NCBI RefSeq assembly: GCF_051020985.1
Contig: NC_135010.1
Coordinates: 8,740,001-8,804,000, forward strand
Source: Nomia melanderi
Taxonomy: Eukaryota; Arthropoda; Insecta; Hymenoptera; Halictidae
DNA length: 64,000 nucleotides
Reading direction: 5' to 3'
Position numbers and translations under genes: made by a program. The notes under the pieces were generated by a model. It made no database searches. It had not been told where the DNA came from and saw only the letters and a program-made list of their open reading frames with translations. Positions 37,441 through 49,300 of the stretch are shown here, in pieces; within the stretch, counting starts at the first letter, position 1; each line of letters starts with the position of its first letter.

Positions 37441-39220
37441 ACCGGCACACCGGCGAAGGATCAGCGAAGCTAGACAGTCCAAAGAATTCCTAGCCGTCAC
37501 TCCGGAATCGTCACGAATGCCTCTGAAAACGAGTCGGATCGATAAATCACGGTGTCCGGGTATCGAGTGTTCCAGGGCAGCGGCCGATAAAGCCCGGCCA
37601 CACGTGGCCCATCATTATGAATCCCGACAGCCACTTTATCCCAATCGTTGTGCGGGGGCCGCGGGGCACTGGAAACGTCCATCAAAAAACCATCGAAAAG
37701 CCGGTTGCGGGGGTGTGCGCGCACCCCACGGGCCACGTAGCAGGTTCTACTTTTTTCCGTTGAGACGCGCGGGGCAGAGGCTGGGCCGGGGCATACGCGG
37801 TAGAATGATTGATAATCGATCGTGCCGAACTGGCCGGAGTCTCGCGCGGCCAACGAAGATGAATTCGTTCTGCGCCGAGGCCTAATTGTGCGCAGTCAGC
37901 GGTCCACCGTGTGGACTTGCCACGAGGTTCCACGCCTACGCCCGCGGACCGGGATAGAAAAATGATGGCTGGAAGAGGAACGAGGCGAACAGCGGAATGG
38001 GAGAACGAGAGGAGCAAAAGTGAGAGAAAGAGACGAGGAACAAGAGCGAAATGCAAGGGCGATAGGCACGGCGGAGGAAAAGGGGAAGACGGCGCGTTAA
38101 CTAACCTCGTCTTGACCCCCTATCGATATTTTCACCCGTTCGACCCTCAGGAATCGCGCCTCTTTTTCTTCTTGCCCCTCGTTTCGATATCGTGCAGCTC
38201 GAATTCTTCTCCGACGAGTATCAAAGATATTTCTTTCGTGCCTCCTCTCTTTTCTTCGGCTCCCCCCTTTTTTTTTCGTCCGCCGCGAGGCCACCGCTCT
38301 CACCTCCGCGGTGAACCCGGAGCGGTGCATAAAACACACGGCGGGGTTAATGCACCGCTATAAATATAACGCCGGCCGAGCCGTGGTTTGCGCGAAATTA
38401 ATTACGCAACGTATTTACGCCGATGGGATGCCGTTAGGCGTGATCGAGGACCCCGTGCGGCGAAAATGAGACGAGAGCCGGGGCCCCGGAGATAATGAAT
38501 TATCGGACGCCTTCGCTCGGGCCAGACGCGGCCGGCGATCGCGCGCCGGGCCTACCCCCTGCCACCCCCGCGCCGATAATTCGATTCACTTTACGCCCGG
38601 CGTGTAAATGATTGCGAGCGCGCGCGACCCGCGTTTTGCAGTTAAACAGCACGGTTGTTAGGGAACGTTTTGTATTCGGGGATTGTGAGTTTAGCCGTTG
38701 TGGGCGTTTTGTTTGGGATTAAGGGGTTGAGCGTATTTAATCGGACGTTGCTTTACGACTTGCAACGTTGTTTCCTGGGATTGGTGTATTAAGTCGATGT
38801 ATACAAGGCTTTTGAAGAGTAGGTAGAGATTTTGAAATGGTAATTAAGTTTCGATTTGAGACTATGATTATTAAACGTTTAATAAACAATATGGTATTAG
38901 ATGGAATTAATTTGGGAGTGAAACGAGAAGTTAAAAATGATTGCAATTTGTGGTTCACACAGGTTTGATTTTATCACCTTCCATCGAACAAGCTACTTTG
39001 ACTCAACGGATATCATCAAAATCCAGCAACTAAGCATAAAGCAATTTATCGAAGAAAAACGAGAAAGTTAAACTGTCAATTACCATGAATTGTGGCTCAT
39101 ACAGCTATCGTATCATCGATCCTCCCCCATCAAGCATAGGGTCATCCCAGCACAGCTGTTCCCTTCTGGAACTACCTATCCCAACAAACAAAAATAATTT
39201 ACCCGTCAACGATACCGCGG
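37441..39220. other. GC island with purine then pyrimidine tracts
   Basis: The island (about 37440-38640) has a purine-rich stretch at 37960-38095 followed by a pyrimidine-rich stretch at 38150-38280 on the same strand. These give Arg/Lys-rich and Ser/Phe-rich parts of one plus frame (37911-38363) that has no other protein character. The valley after 38640 starts G/T-rich and ends A/C-rich. Confidence 0.6.
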
Positions 39221-41290
39221 GGAATAATCGAGGCATAAATTAAACCCGATCGAAATGATCCGTAGATCGGCAACTCTCCGCGGTTCTAGTCACCTGTTGG
39301 TCAAGTTAGAATGCATTTACGTAAGTAAACGACGCCGGGGATCGGCGCGGCGGCGCGTCCGCGAGGGAAGAGCGGCCGAACGAGAGAAAGACAGAGGAAG
39401 AAGCTAAGAGAGGGCACCATTGGAACCGTCATGCCGATGTCATTGTAGCGGGTGATTTATAGCCGGCTCGCTCGCGCAGACCGTCGCCGGCTGGAAAATC
39501 GTTTGCATTGCGCAAAATTTAATAAAGCAATCCACGCATCGACATCTCGGTTCCCGTGATCTTACCGTAATGCGCGGAGGATCCGCGACGAGGGGGACGG
39601 GGGGATCCCCTGATAATTGCGCAACATCGCGGCGAGACGAGACGCGCACTGGATCCGCCGCGTTTCGATCGTCGCCGGGAAAAAGTTGCATACTTCGATA
39701 TTCCTCTGGCTACTAATGCAACAACACGGTTGGACGACGGTGTCGCGCGGCGATGTTCGCTGATAAGCGTGTCGCGAACCCTACTGGCGCCGTAATTAAT
39801 AATTACCGCGACGAGGGACAGTGATAGAACGGGCCCGCTCGTTTGAGAAATTAGGATCGACGGGACTTAGAGACTGGTACTTGTTCTACATGCTCGTCCA
39901 AAGGTGAGGAGTTAATACCCGGGATTTAGCTAGAGGGAGTTTAATCCTTGATTAACGCTGCGATGATTGAGCTGGCGCATTCATTAGCGTTGACTGCCGC
40001 GGCGATAATATATGGGTGACACGGTTCTTTGTCCGGACTTGGAAATGAATTTTTGCGGTAATGGATTGTGCGAACGTAAACGTGTCAGCTTCGGGAAGAT
40101 TGAGAGAGTAATTATTCAGATTTTTGTTTAAACACTCATTTTTCTTTACTCGCGTAATTAAGACAGCGAACGCGGAATAATCTACTTCTACCTTTAACCT
40201 GTCTATCCAGTATCTGTATCTTCCTTTTATGAACCTATAAACATTCTACCACCGCAAATACTCCATAACAAAACACATTCTTCGAAAGACACCCAACTCT
40301 AATCACTCCAAACGAATGAACTTCACTCAACCTACAAAAGAAAACCTCTTCCTAGATGTCACAATATTGAATCCCTCGCATTTGCGCGTATTCTGTTAAA
40401 CAGAAATCCCAATAATCTCCGACTTAAAGACATCGAGGCAAGGGTTGTCGCGCATTAGTCCCGATCATCGTGACCTTTCGCCGCGAGCACGTGACACGGC
40501 CCCGACGGTTGGTCAAAGGTTCGAGGAATAGGAAAGGCGAGCCGGCTAGCCTGGGTAATGGGTCCGAGGGACATCGATAGAGTCGTCGGCGCGTTGAACA
40601 CTGATAATAGTCAGGATTAATAAATCCCGTTTTCCCCGGCCATCAATCGCCGCGCGCCGAGGCTAGGATTGTTAACACGTTCCTGCATCAGCGTCGACGA
40701 TAGAAATATCACTCTCCCATGCGGGATACGGTAGGCGCGGGTCCCGCGTTTTTTTTCCTCTTTCTTTCTTTTCTCCTCTTCTTCCTTTTCTTCCCGCTTC
40801 GCCGTCGCTCCTTCCTCTTTCATCGATAATCCGCGTTCAGACGCGATACCACGGTGCTTCCACGCCGCGGAACGCTTGACAAATGATCGGCGGCGGTGCT
40901 CGATTCGCGTGCTTTCTATTTACGTCGGGCCCGTTTGGTCATACCACGTGACGTAATCGGTGAAACGAACGAAACCGCGCGACAATGACGCCTCCACGAT
41001 CGCCGACACCCGGCTGCACACCTTACGCCGCGCAGGTAAAACGTACCGAGCGAGCCGCTGTGTTGCGGGGGAGAGCGCAGCTTGCCCATGGGAGTTACGT
41101 ATCCGCCGAACCAATGAACGGACAAGAGTCACCGATGAATTATTCCCGGGGGATAGAGTATCCGGCTGGCTACGAGGTTTTATACGAACACCGTGGGGAG
41201 AGATTTCCTTTGAACGCCCGGCCTGCGAGTGTTGGGCTCGCTACAATGGCTCCTTGCATTTTTAACCCCTCGCTTTGTGATGTCGAGTTG
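39221..41290. other. two islands around a skew-switching valley
   Basis: The islands are at about 39220-40020 and 40420-41270. A pyrimidine tract occupies 40748-40822. The valley between runs from G-skewed (about 40030-40110) to C-skewed (40190-40340). No gene is recognised. Confidence 0.6.
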
Positions 41291-43076
41291 AAGATGCTGA
41301 ATTCAATTTAATAATAATTGAGTTATGCTTTTATTGTTCTGTTCGTGGCTGTTCGATGAGAATCGTGTTGCTAGCTTTCATTAAGCTTTACCGCGAAGCT
41401 TCTATAAATGTGGAATTCAGCTTTTTGCTACTTTGGTAGCTAAGGAACTCGATTTCATTCGCTTTTAAATCTCCAGTCAATATTATACAAATCAATCAAC
41501 TATTATTAGTCGAAAGTGATACCAAAAACATAATACATATAACATACTAAATATTTAAGAACACAAACTGCGAAAGAGATCCACGGAACGTCATCGGTAA
41601 ACGACCGCCCGATTACCCCAGCGGTCGCCGGCCATACTAATTCAGTCCCATTAAAAAGTTGTCAGTGACTGTTGCATGCAAGAAATCTCCCCGAACTCCT
41701 TGATAATGTCACCGTGAAATTTTTTTTTCCATTGCGTGATGAGTTACGTGGGCAATTTCTGAAACGAGGCAATATAATAATCCGCCGCGAAATCTTGCCG
41801 ATTCCGGACCCCGTATTTGCATACACAGGTTGGTCGTTATCCCGGAGCGGACGCGGGGGCGGAGTCACCAATTTCGAGCGCCGGGGCTCATCGCGGGGCC
41901 CGGGATCGACGGGACCGGGCCTTCGGCCTCGGTAATCGCGACCGGCGAAAAAAAGTGATTGCGTTTTTTGCCGGTTGTCCGAGATTAAAAATGGTCGGGC
42001 GGCGTTGTAATTGCGAGCGATAGCGCCGCGGCGCACGGTGGCTGCTACCGGGCATCAGGGGTTTCTTTTTCTTCCCTCCCGCCGGAATATCATTCCGCGC
42101 GGAGGACGACGGTGCCGGCGTAAAGGGACTGCTCCGCTGGTTCCCTCAGGCACGACCGCACAAATTATAGGCCACGGAGCCAACGGAAGCCGGTGGAAAC
42201 ACGGGGGATACGTAGCGCGGAAGCTGGACGGCCTTTTCGCGTTCTGTCTGCGATCAATGTTCCCTTCCCTCTTTATCTTATTCCCGGTTGTTATTAGGCG
42301 ATGAGATGTTATTGGGGATGCTGGGTGAAAGCTTCGCTGGAGGATTTTAGTGGATGAACGAGGTAATAAGGAATTTTGAGATTTATCGGGAGATTTTATA
42401 ATTTAAGTTCAGTCCTACAGACAAAACTCTTAGAGCGAATAAAAGAAATTGCAAGCTTGTAATACTCAGTTCTCCATTTCACGTAGGAAACTTTGAAAAT
42501 ATAAATGTTCGAATAGCTTTAGACTGTAGATGTATTTGTAGATTGAAACTTTCAAATTTGCATCGATCCTATAATCTTCGTTATTATTCACGAAATAGAC
42601 TGATAACTTCCACAGAAACAATGAATCTATTAAACTCCCAAATTCTTACGTCCGAAATCCTCACTCCGATTCGAAACTTCGACAGTCCCAAGGCCAGCCG
42701 CGGCCAGCACTCGCTACCCAGCTCTTCAAAACACAAACTGAACGGCTCTGTCGGCATTGATCGCGATTCAAGACAACGTCCAGAAACGACAATGCCCACG
42801 TCGCGGTTTATTTCAGGATTATCGTACGATCGGCAGAGCATCTTCATTCCGCGCGCGACACCGCGGACATTTCCACGAGAGCCGGCACCGTCGCGCGAGC
42901 CAAAGAGGGTTGTCCGGCCGAGGGGTGGGAGGTCGCGGCGTGCACGCAAAGAAAGGCGAATTTTCACCGCGGCTCGTTGCCCGCTTCGCTCTTTTACGTA
43001 ATATGATTTTCAATTGCACACGCCCATCACGTATCGCGCTGCCTTTCTATTCATATAATCTTTGCCCGCGTGTGCA

Positions 43077-43093
43077 TGCGTGCGTGCGTGCGT
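43077..43093 (+). repeat. (TGCG)n microsatellite
   Basis: About four tandem TGCG units form part of a longer alternating purine-pyrimidine run. Confidence 0.8.
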
Positions 43094-43119
43094 ACACGAG
43101 TCACCATCGAGCTGCCGGA

Positions 43120-43138
43120 GGGTCGGAGGGAGGGGGGG
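43120..43138 (+). other. compact G-quadruplex motif
   Basis: GGG runs at 43120-43122 and 43128-43130 are followed by seven consecutive G at 43132-43138, which can supply two more tracts. This fits the four-tract pattern with loops of 5, 1 and 1 bases. Confidence 0.65.
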
Positions 43139-43232
43139 TGGTAGCCAGGCACTTTTGATTATCGAACCTCGACTTATAGCTAAAGAGAGGGGAGAGGAGG
43201 AGAAAGACAGAGGCGCGCGGGCATAATACCAA

Positions 43233-43294
43233 CATACCCGTGGTTCTTAGTGGGTATGCATTATAATGCATCCACAATGCACCGGCGCGGTGCA
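43233..43294. other. cluster of three dyad-symmetric sequences
   Basis: A 7-bp stem (43233-43239 with 43252-43258), a perfect 16-bp palindrome atgcattataatgcat (43256-43271) and a 7-bp stem tgcaccg/cggtgca with a 3-base loop (43278-43294) lie within 62 bases. They sit about 100 bases right of a G-quadruplex motif in a CpG-rich island. The central palindrome contains octamer-like halves, but I cannot assign a factor. Confidence 0.75.
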
Positions 43295-43740
43295 CATCAA
43301 AGCCGGCTACGTGAGCGACCACGTTACCCGTGTACGGGCAATACCCGGCCGCTTATGCTGCCGATACGGGCCGCCTAATGGCCGACCGATCCATCGCTCG
43401 GTATCTGCCTCCCGAACGCTATTCTTCCGCGGCTTTTCCGTGACTTCCTTTCGGCCCGCGTTCCCTTCCTGCGGCCACCGTGCGGCCTCCCTTCGCCGCG
43501 AGATTCCTCGCGAACAGGAGGCCTGGAGGATTCCCGGCGGGGATGAATTCTTGCGGGCTCCTCTTGGTAACCGCGGTATTCCAGGAGTGGCTAATTAAAC
43601 GCGATCAATGATCCTTGACACCGACGCGGATGCCTCGATGGACGATAATCGAGAAACGCCGGATGATGCACGCGCCCTTTACCTTGACTCGGATGGGCGA
43701 GACGAGCGTGCTTGGTTTTGTGGATCATTTTGTTGGGGTT

Positions 43741-45040
43741 TTGATGGGAGATTGTGTAGGTGTCTTGTGGCCGGGTGGTTTGGTATGTTTAAGGTATTGG
43801 TTGGTTTGGAGAATGTTTTGCGGACTTGGGAAAGTTTATTTCGTTTTGTGAATAGATAAAGTTTGTCGGTGTTTGATGTCTATGTGTTTTGGTATCTTTA
43901 GGATATCGGTTAGTTTTCGTGGAGGACATTTCGGGAGCTAATGGGGAAAGTTTAATTTGTTTTTTGAATAGATAAAGTAGAAGTTAGATAAAATAGTTGA
44001 AGCAGTATTGTGAGGGTTCTTTTCGTTTTTACATTATTGGAAGGTTACTCGGTGGCAATCGATAAATTTAAGTGTTTGCTGGTATTATAAAGCAAATGAT
44101 TGATCAAAAGAGGAATTTCTTTATCGCTGTCTAACCGCATATATATTATTATTCACAAAAACGACCAATTCTTCATGCTGCACAGCAAAAGCGGGACACG
44201 TCGGAGAAGGATCCGTGTCGGATGGTCCGCGTGTCTAGTGTGTAGTTTCTCGTGGGAACGAGGCGAGCGAAGCGCGGAAGCGTGATGCCGGACGAACGGT
44301 CTAGGAGGGATCCACATTTTCGTACGATGATAAATGATCTCATCACTGGCATTTAGGACGCAGCGAGGTGTCGAAACGAGGTAGGACGAGGGATAGAAAA
44401 CGAAAAAGGGCCAGGAGACTAGGTTTGGACGCGATTAAGGGCAAAGGGGCATAGATCATATAGATCTGTTCCCAATGCATCAAAAGCAAGCGAAGGAAAG
44501 CTGGTATGAATCACACCTGCGGTGGAATAACCATTAACATAGAAACCAAGTTAGAATTCTCTGTTCATTAAAGCTTTATGGTACCTTAAAGTACCAATTT
44601 TATTAGAAAGCTGTCATGAACTGGATACACTTGAATCTTCACTTTTACGACTATGATTTAAATTATAAATTTTTTTCTAATTTCAAAAATGGTGATCTTG
44701 AAAGAAATACTTTTGTTTCTCACAATATTTACCTCTCCAAATAAAATGAAGATTTTCTTTATCATCGAAGAGAAATGATACCCTCGAGGTGTTCAAATCA
44801 GATGCAACATCTTGGACTGAATCCACGAAACACGAGCATTCCCGAGTTTATACCAATCATTATCCGCCATTTACAAATCCGAAACTTTCACGGTAATGTC
44901 TTTTCCTTTCGGAAATCATTAAGACAATCTAGCAACTCTCTCGACCCGAATCACGAATCGTATTACCAGCCGAACCGTCTGAGAACGCAAAGCACTTGAA
45001 CCGCAACCGTTGAACCAATAATCAGCCAGGCAACATTTCA
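43741..45040. other. G/T-rich valley with tandem duplication, small island
   Basis: The valley starts extremely G/T-rich: 43741-43800 has 25 G, 24 T and 3 C. It contains a diverged tandem duplication. A small island lies at about 44170-44470, followed by AT-rich then C-leaning DNA to 45040. No gene is seen. Confidence 0.6.
43754..43979 (+). repeat. diverged tandem duplication, unit about 109-116 bp
   Basis: Two adjacent copies share a start (gtaggtgt and gtcggtgt at 43756 and 43865), a middle (ttggtatgttta and ttggtatcttta) and an end (gaatagataaagt at about 43850 and 43966). Spacing grows from 109 to 116 bases, showing an internal indel. The copies are clearly diverged, so the duplication is old. 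Confidence 0.75.
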
Positions 45041-47260
45041 TTCAAAATCTCAACAATATCGTTGCCCGGGACGTTCATCACGGGAACCACCGCTGCCAGC
45101 TAGTAATCCCAATGGCACCGGTCATCAGCGAACGCAAAGAAACGAATAGAGAAAGAGAGACGGTAGCTCGGCTCGATTCTATCAGCACCGCGGAGATTGC
45201 GTTCGATGTTATTACCATGAAATCGAGAGGAGTCATCCATCCTTTCGTCCATCCTCCGCGGAGAAAAACAACGAAACAGTCCGGCGGGGAACACGGAAAA
45301 AAACAAGAAGACAGAAGGAAACAGATGCGTCCATTCAGCGGATAAAAAGAAGTCTCTCCACGGCCGGAAACAAAAATGGATACGATTATCACGAGGATGC
45401 GCGAGCGCTGTACTCTATAACCGTAATAACCAGTTAAACGTTTCGCGACGAAGAACACGGAGAACAGGGTGGCAGCAGGGACGAGACAGGACGCAAGGTC
45501 GAAAACTAATATCGAAGCCGGGAGGGCTCCGCAATTGCGGTCGCGAGGACGGACCCGGCTACCGTGGGCCGCGCGCGCGCCAGCGGCAGAAATTTCGTCC
45601 GGCGTCCCTCGAAACGCATCGGGCGAACAGTACGAGGATCGGATCCAATAATTTCACGGCCGGTAGGACTAATTTTGAATGCCATTAGTTAGCACACGCC
45701 GCCTGGGATGATCCGACCGCCGGAACGGATTGTTATTTCATTCGTTCGTTTCGCTCGGCGTCGTTCCACTCCCCCGCATCGGTCTTTCTCTCTCTTTCAT
45801 TGCCATTTTTCTCTCTCCCTTTGTCTTTCTTCCTTCGTCGTCCGTCTCTTTCTCTTCGTCTCTCTTTCTTTTCCATTTCTCCCTCTCCCCTTCTTCCTCC
45901 TGGCCCCTCTTCGCTCTCCCTTCTTTTTCCACGGCCTTCTACCCCTTTTTTCTACCTCTGCCCGTGATTGTTGCGCGCTCTCGCGCGTCGCTCGCCGATA
46001 CAACCACCGCTACCGTATTATGAAGCCAACGCCAACGCATTACCCGCTCCGCCTCCCCTCTTCCCCTTCCTCCTCCTTCTTCATTGATCCCTGCGCGGCC
46101 CTCTTTCTCACCGAGCATCCCCTACTATCGCCGCGTGGCGCCACGTCTGATTGAATCCAGCCCGCCGGATTCTGTGCGCGTCCGAGTTATTCCCGGCCGC
46201 CGGGAACGTCCGCGGATTCCGCGGGATCGTCTCTGTCCGCCATTTCCCAGCCGCCGATCGATGGTACGCGCGGTATTGGGTCACTGGGCGCCGCGGAATC
46301 GAGATCCCTTTTGTTCTTCTAGCATTCTGCGCCCGACGCTCGGCCGGCCGCGTGTTCGTGTGCGATTAATGGTGGGCGATCGCAGCGGGTAACGAGGGGT
46401 TCCGTTGATGGCGGATTGTCTATTGTAATTGACGGTAATCATATTTGTCATCCGAGTGTGCGAGTGTTTGTGTTTGGTTTTTTAGGTTTTTCTTCTAGTT
46501 GTGCGTTTCGCTGCTGGGCATTGTTGGCGTCGACGGTTTGTGAAAGTTGATTGGAATTACTGAATAGTTCGCGGCAGCATTTTTCCCGTGGGCATTTTTC
46601 GATAAGCAGGATTTTTTTAAGGCAGTCCTTTGTATGCATTATAGGCGAGAGAGTTTGTGAAATATTATTTCTTCGCTTTTTGTTTTTAGGGTTGGTTAAT
46701 AGGAGATGCTTGATGTTGATGATTGTGGTTTTCAGTTTGAGACGAAGTGTACGGCATTCGCAGGGTTTAACGGATTTTTTATGTATCGTTTTATGGAGTG
46801 AAGGTATCCGTTGGCTGGGAATTGGCGAAATGATGATTGTTTCAAATGTAAGACGCGATATCTCAGTTTTATTGTTGAGGGAGCGCACCCCCCCAGGCAT
46901 CGAAAAATAGGAAAGTTTGAGAATCCTCCCGGTGAGTAACTGCTAATTGAAAAATTTCAATTTCTTTAAACGGCGTAAATGTAACTTTCAGTTTTATATT
47001 TGAATTTTAAAAAGCGAGAGCAAGAAATTCCGCGCGTAACGACTTTTTCATTAACGAACGTTAGTAACGTTTCCACTTTATTTTTCTCGTATGGAATCCT
47101 TCAACCGGTGAAATCCATTTCCCCCGTATTCTGGTTTCCACCAAATAATCAATGAAAATAGGAATTCGCGTAAAGATCGCCGGCCTAACGATCACGCGAG
47201 CGAATTAACCTCTTGCCCGGGAATGACGAGGAGTGTGCGTCGATTATTATCTGCTTTTGA
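45041..47260. other. GC island with pyrimidine tract, then skewed valley
   Basis: The island (about 45040-46420) includes a polypyrimidine tract. The valley begins with a strongly G/T-rich segment (46440-46800), where a 150-codon minus frame (46448-46900) and a 119-codon plus frame (46551-46910) are open at once. I read both as consequences of strand skew. Confidence 0.55.
45780..45955 (+). repeat. polypyrimidine low-complexity tract
   Basis: About 175 bases are almost entirely C and T on the + strand, mostly tct/ctc/ttc words. The minus strand is polypurine, which explains Lys/Glu/Arg-rich shadow frames there. It could form triplex DNA. Confidence 0.8.
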
Positions 47261-49300
47261 AGTGAGAACGAGCATGCATAGAGCGTTGACGTATTTCGCT
47301 ATTTAATAGTAGTAAACAAATCAATTAACAATAGACACTCATCTTTATCTTCAAAGAGAGGAAGGTTTACCATAAAATTGTATTAGATCCAATATTAAAC
47401 AACATTACCGAGTTATATCTTTATATCTTCAGATCAATCTCCAGCGCAAAAGATTAACGTCTACACCACTGTCGAAGCTTTTCCTGTGACTCCATAAATC
47501 TTCAACTTCTACACAATATGTATATTCCATATATAAAATATTATTAAAATTGGATTGCTATTTCAAGAGAAAATACTAACGTTTAGCAATTGCCAAACGA
47601 TACAAATAATACAATACATTTTCAATTCTTCTTCAATAAAACTTAAAAGTTCAAATGAGTGAAACTATACCATTAAAGATCTACTACAAACATTCCAAAG
47701 AAAGCTGTTGCATCACTTTGACCAACAGCTATCTCAGCTTTTACCTCTCGAAATCAAGATAGCGTAGAACTTCGAAAAAAACGAAACGAGCCGACACCGA
47801 TCGTCACAGTCGGCGCGTGCGTATCGCGTGTGTCGTTTGCGGTTTCTAATTAGTCACACCCGCGCAGGTGTATCACGTTCAGCGAGCGACGTCGAGCGGG
47901 TTGCCAGTCTCGAGGCACTCCGCTCGCTCGAGGTGAAAGCGCGACGCGTTTCGCCGCGATTTCGCGGATAAACGGATTCTAATAGCGCGACCGTTCAAGA
48001 ACCAATGGAAATAACCGGCGCGTCCGGATCAACGCGGCCTCGCTCGAACGAACCATTTTGATGTATGGGTGTAACATCTTCGATCAGACTAAGATCTAAG
48101 TTAAATGTTAAGGATATTTTTTATATCTCTCTCAAATGTAAAGAAACGATTGAAATCGTAAAAAATCCTGACAACATCAAATAGGGACGGAAAATTTCGA
48201 TTGAATACCACTCGAAGTATCGTTTAATTGCAGCACACTTTTTTAAATCGTTCATTGTGTAATTAAAAACTGGATTGGTAATCGCTGATGTGTGACAGGA
48301 ATGAAGACACTCGACGTTCAATTTTATTCTAATATCCAGTTATTTGAACAATGTTTACCATGTTTGTAATTTCACAATTGTGCCACGTGAAAGTACCACT
48401 TCAATGATTCCCGAACGTCCTTGAATAAGTGATTAAAGTGTGACATTAAACTACAATTGAATTAAATGATGCAAGCTTCAAAGTGGAAAACCGAGAACAC
48501 GCCGGACTGCAAAGAGTTAATCTCATTCGACCGTGCTGCGACCAATGATCGTTATCGGCCGCACGAACGGGATGGAAGGATACGATTCGATGGGAACAGG
48601 TGTCTGTTAATGAGTGAATACAAGATGCCGGGACGTTTTATGGCTGCGGGGAAACCGCGCCGTTCCAATCCCATCTCCGTGCGCCTGGTCGTCTCCAAGA
48701 CGTAGAAACGGAAATAAATTAATGCTGCTGATAGGTTCCGAGCCGCAGATCATCTTTGTTGCCCGCCGCGCGAGTTGCCGATTTATTTACGATGCTATAT
48801 AACCGATCGCTGGATTTTCAAATTGTCGGACAGTTTCTGGTGCTTTAGTACATAGTTTCCAAGCGGGTATTACTTTATGATTTAAATCAGTTGTTTAAAA
48901 ATTTATTATTATTCGCCGGGAGTATATCGCTGCCTTCTAACGATCATTGAGTCGGCTCGCGTGGTTTATGTACCGTGTTGTCTATGAGTCATTAGATAAC
49001 CATGCGGAATTGATACTCTACAGAATTAAAATTCTAATATTTCTATTAATTCGTCTTTTTATTGAATAAACTCATCGCAGTGCCTCACAAATATAAATCT
49101 ACTATATAAAATAAATAATTCAAAGTTTGTTTTTTCTTAACCAACTTCAATAGCACTGTTAATTTCTAGTGTCTCCTATATACATACTACATTTTGCCAA
49201 AAAGAATATCAACAAATAAATACGGGAACAATTTACATAAATTTCAAATATTCCTCGATCAATATAGCGCTACCAAAAATTCATGTTTGTTATTATGCTC
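47261..49300. other. AT-rich with two small islands
   Basis: AT-rich DNA is interrupted by small GC islands at about 47800-48060 and 48490-48800. No frame longer than about 80 codons and no recognisable feature is present. Confidence 0.65.

Larger units (their letters stand above)
41291..43740. other. two islands with AT valleys
   Basis: The islands are at about 41580-42300 and 42680-43740, the second holding a (TGCG)n run, a G-quadruplex motif and a palindrome cluster. The 152- and 127-codon frames at 42543-43001 lie on opposite strands and are unrecognised. Confidence 0.6.

Noticed and set aside
45738..46003. Lys/Glu/Arg-rich minus-strand frames
   Set aside because: They are the polypurine complement of a polypyrimidine tract and open in more than one frame, so they are not coding.
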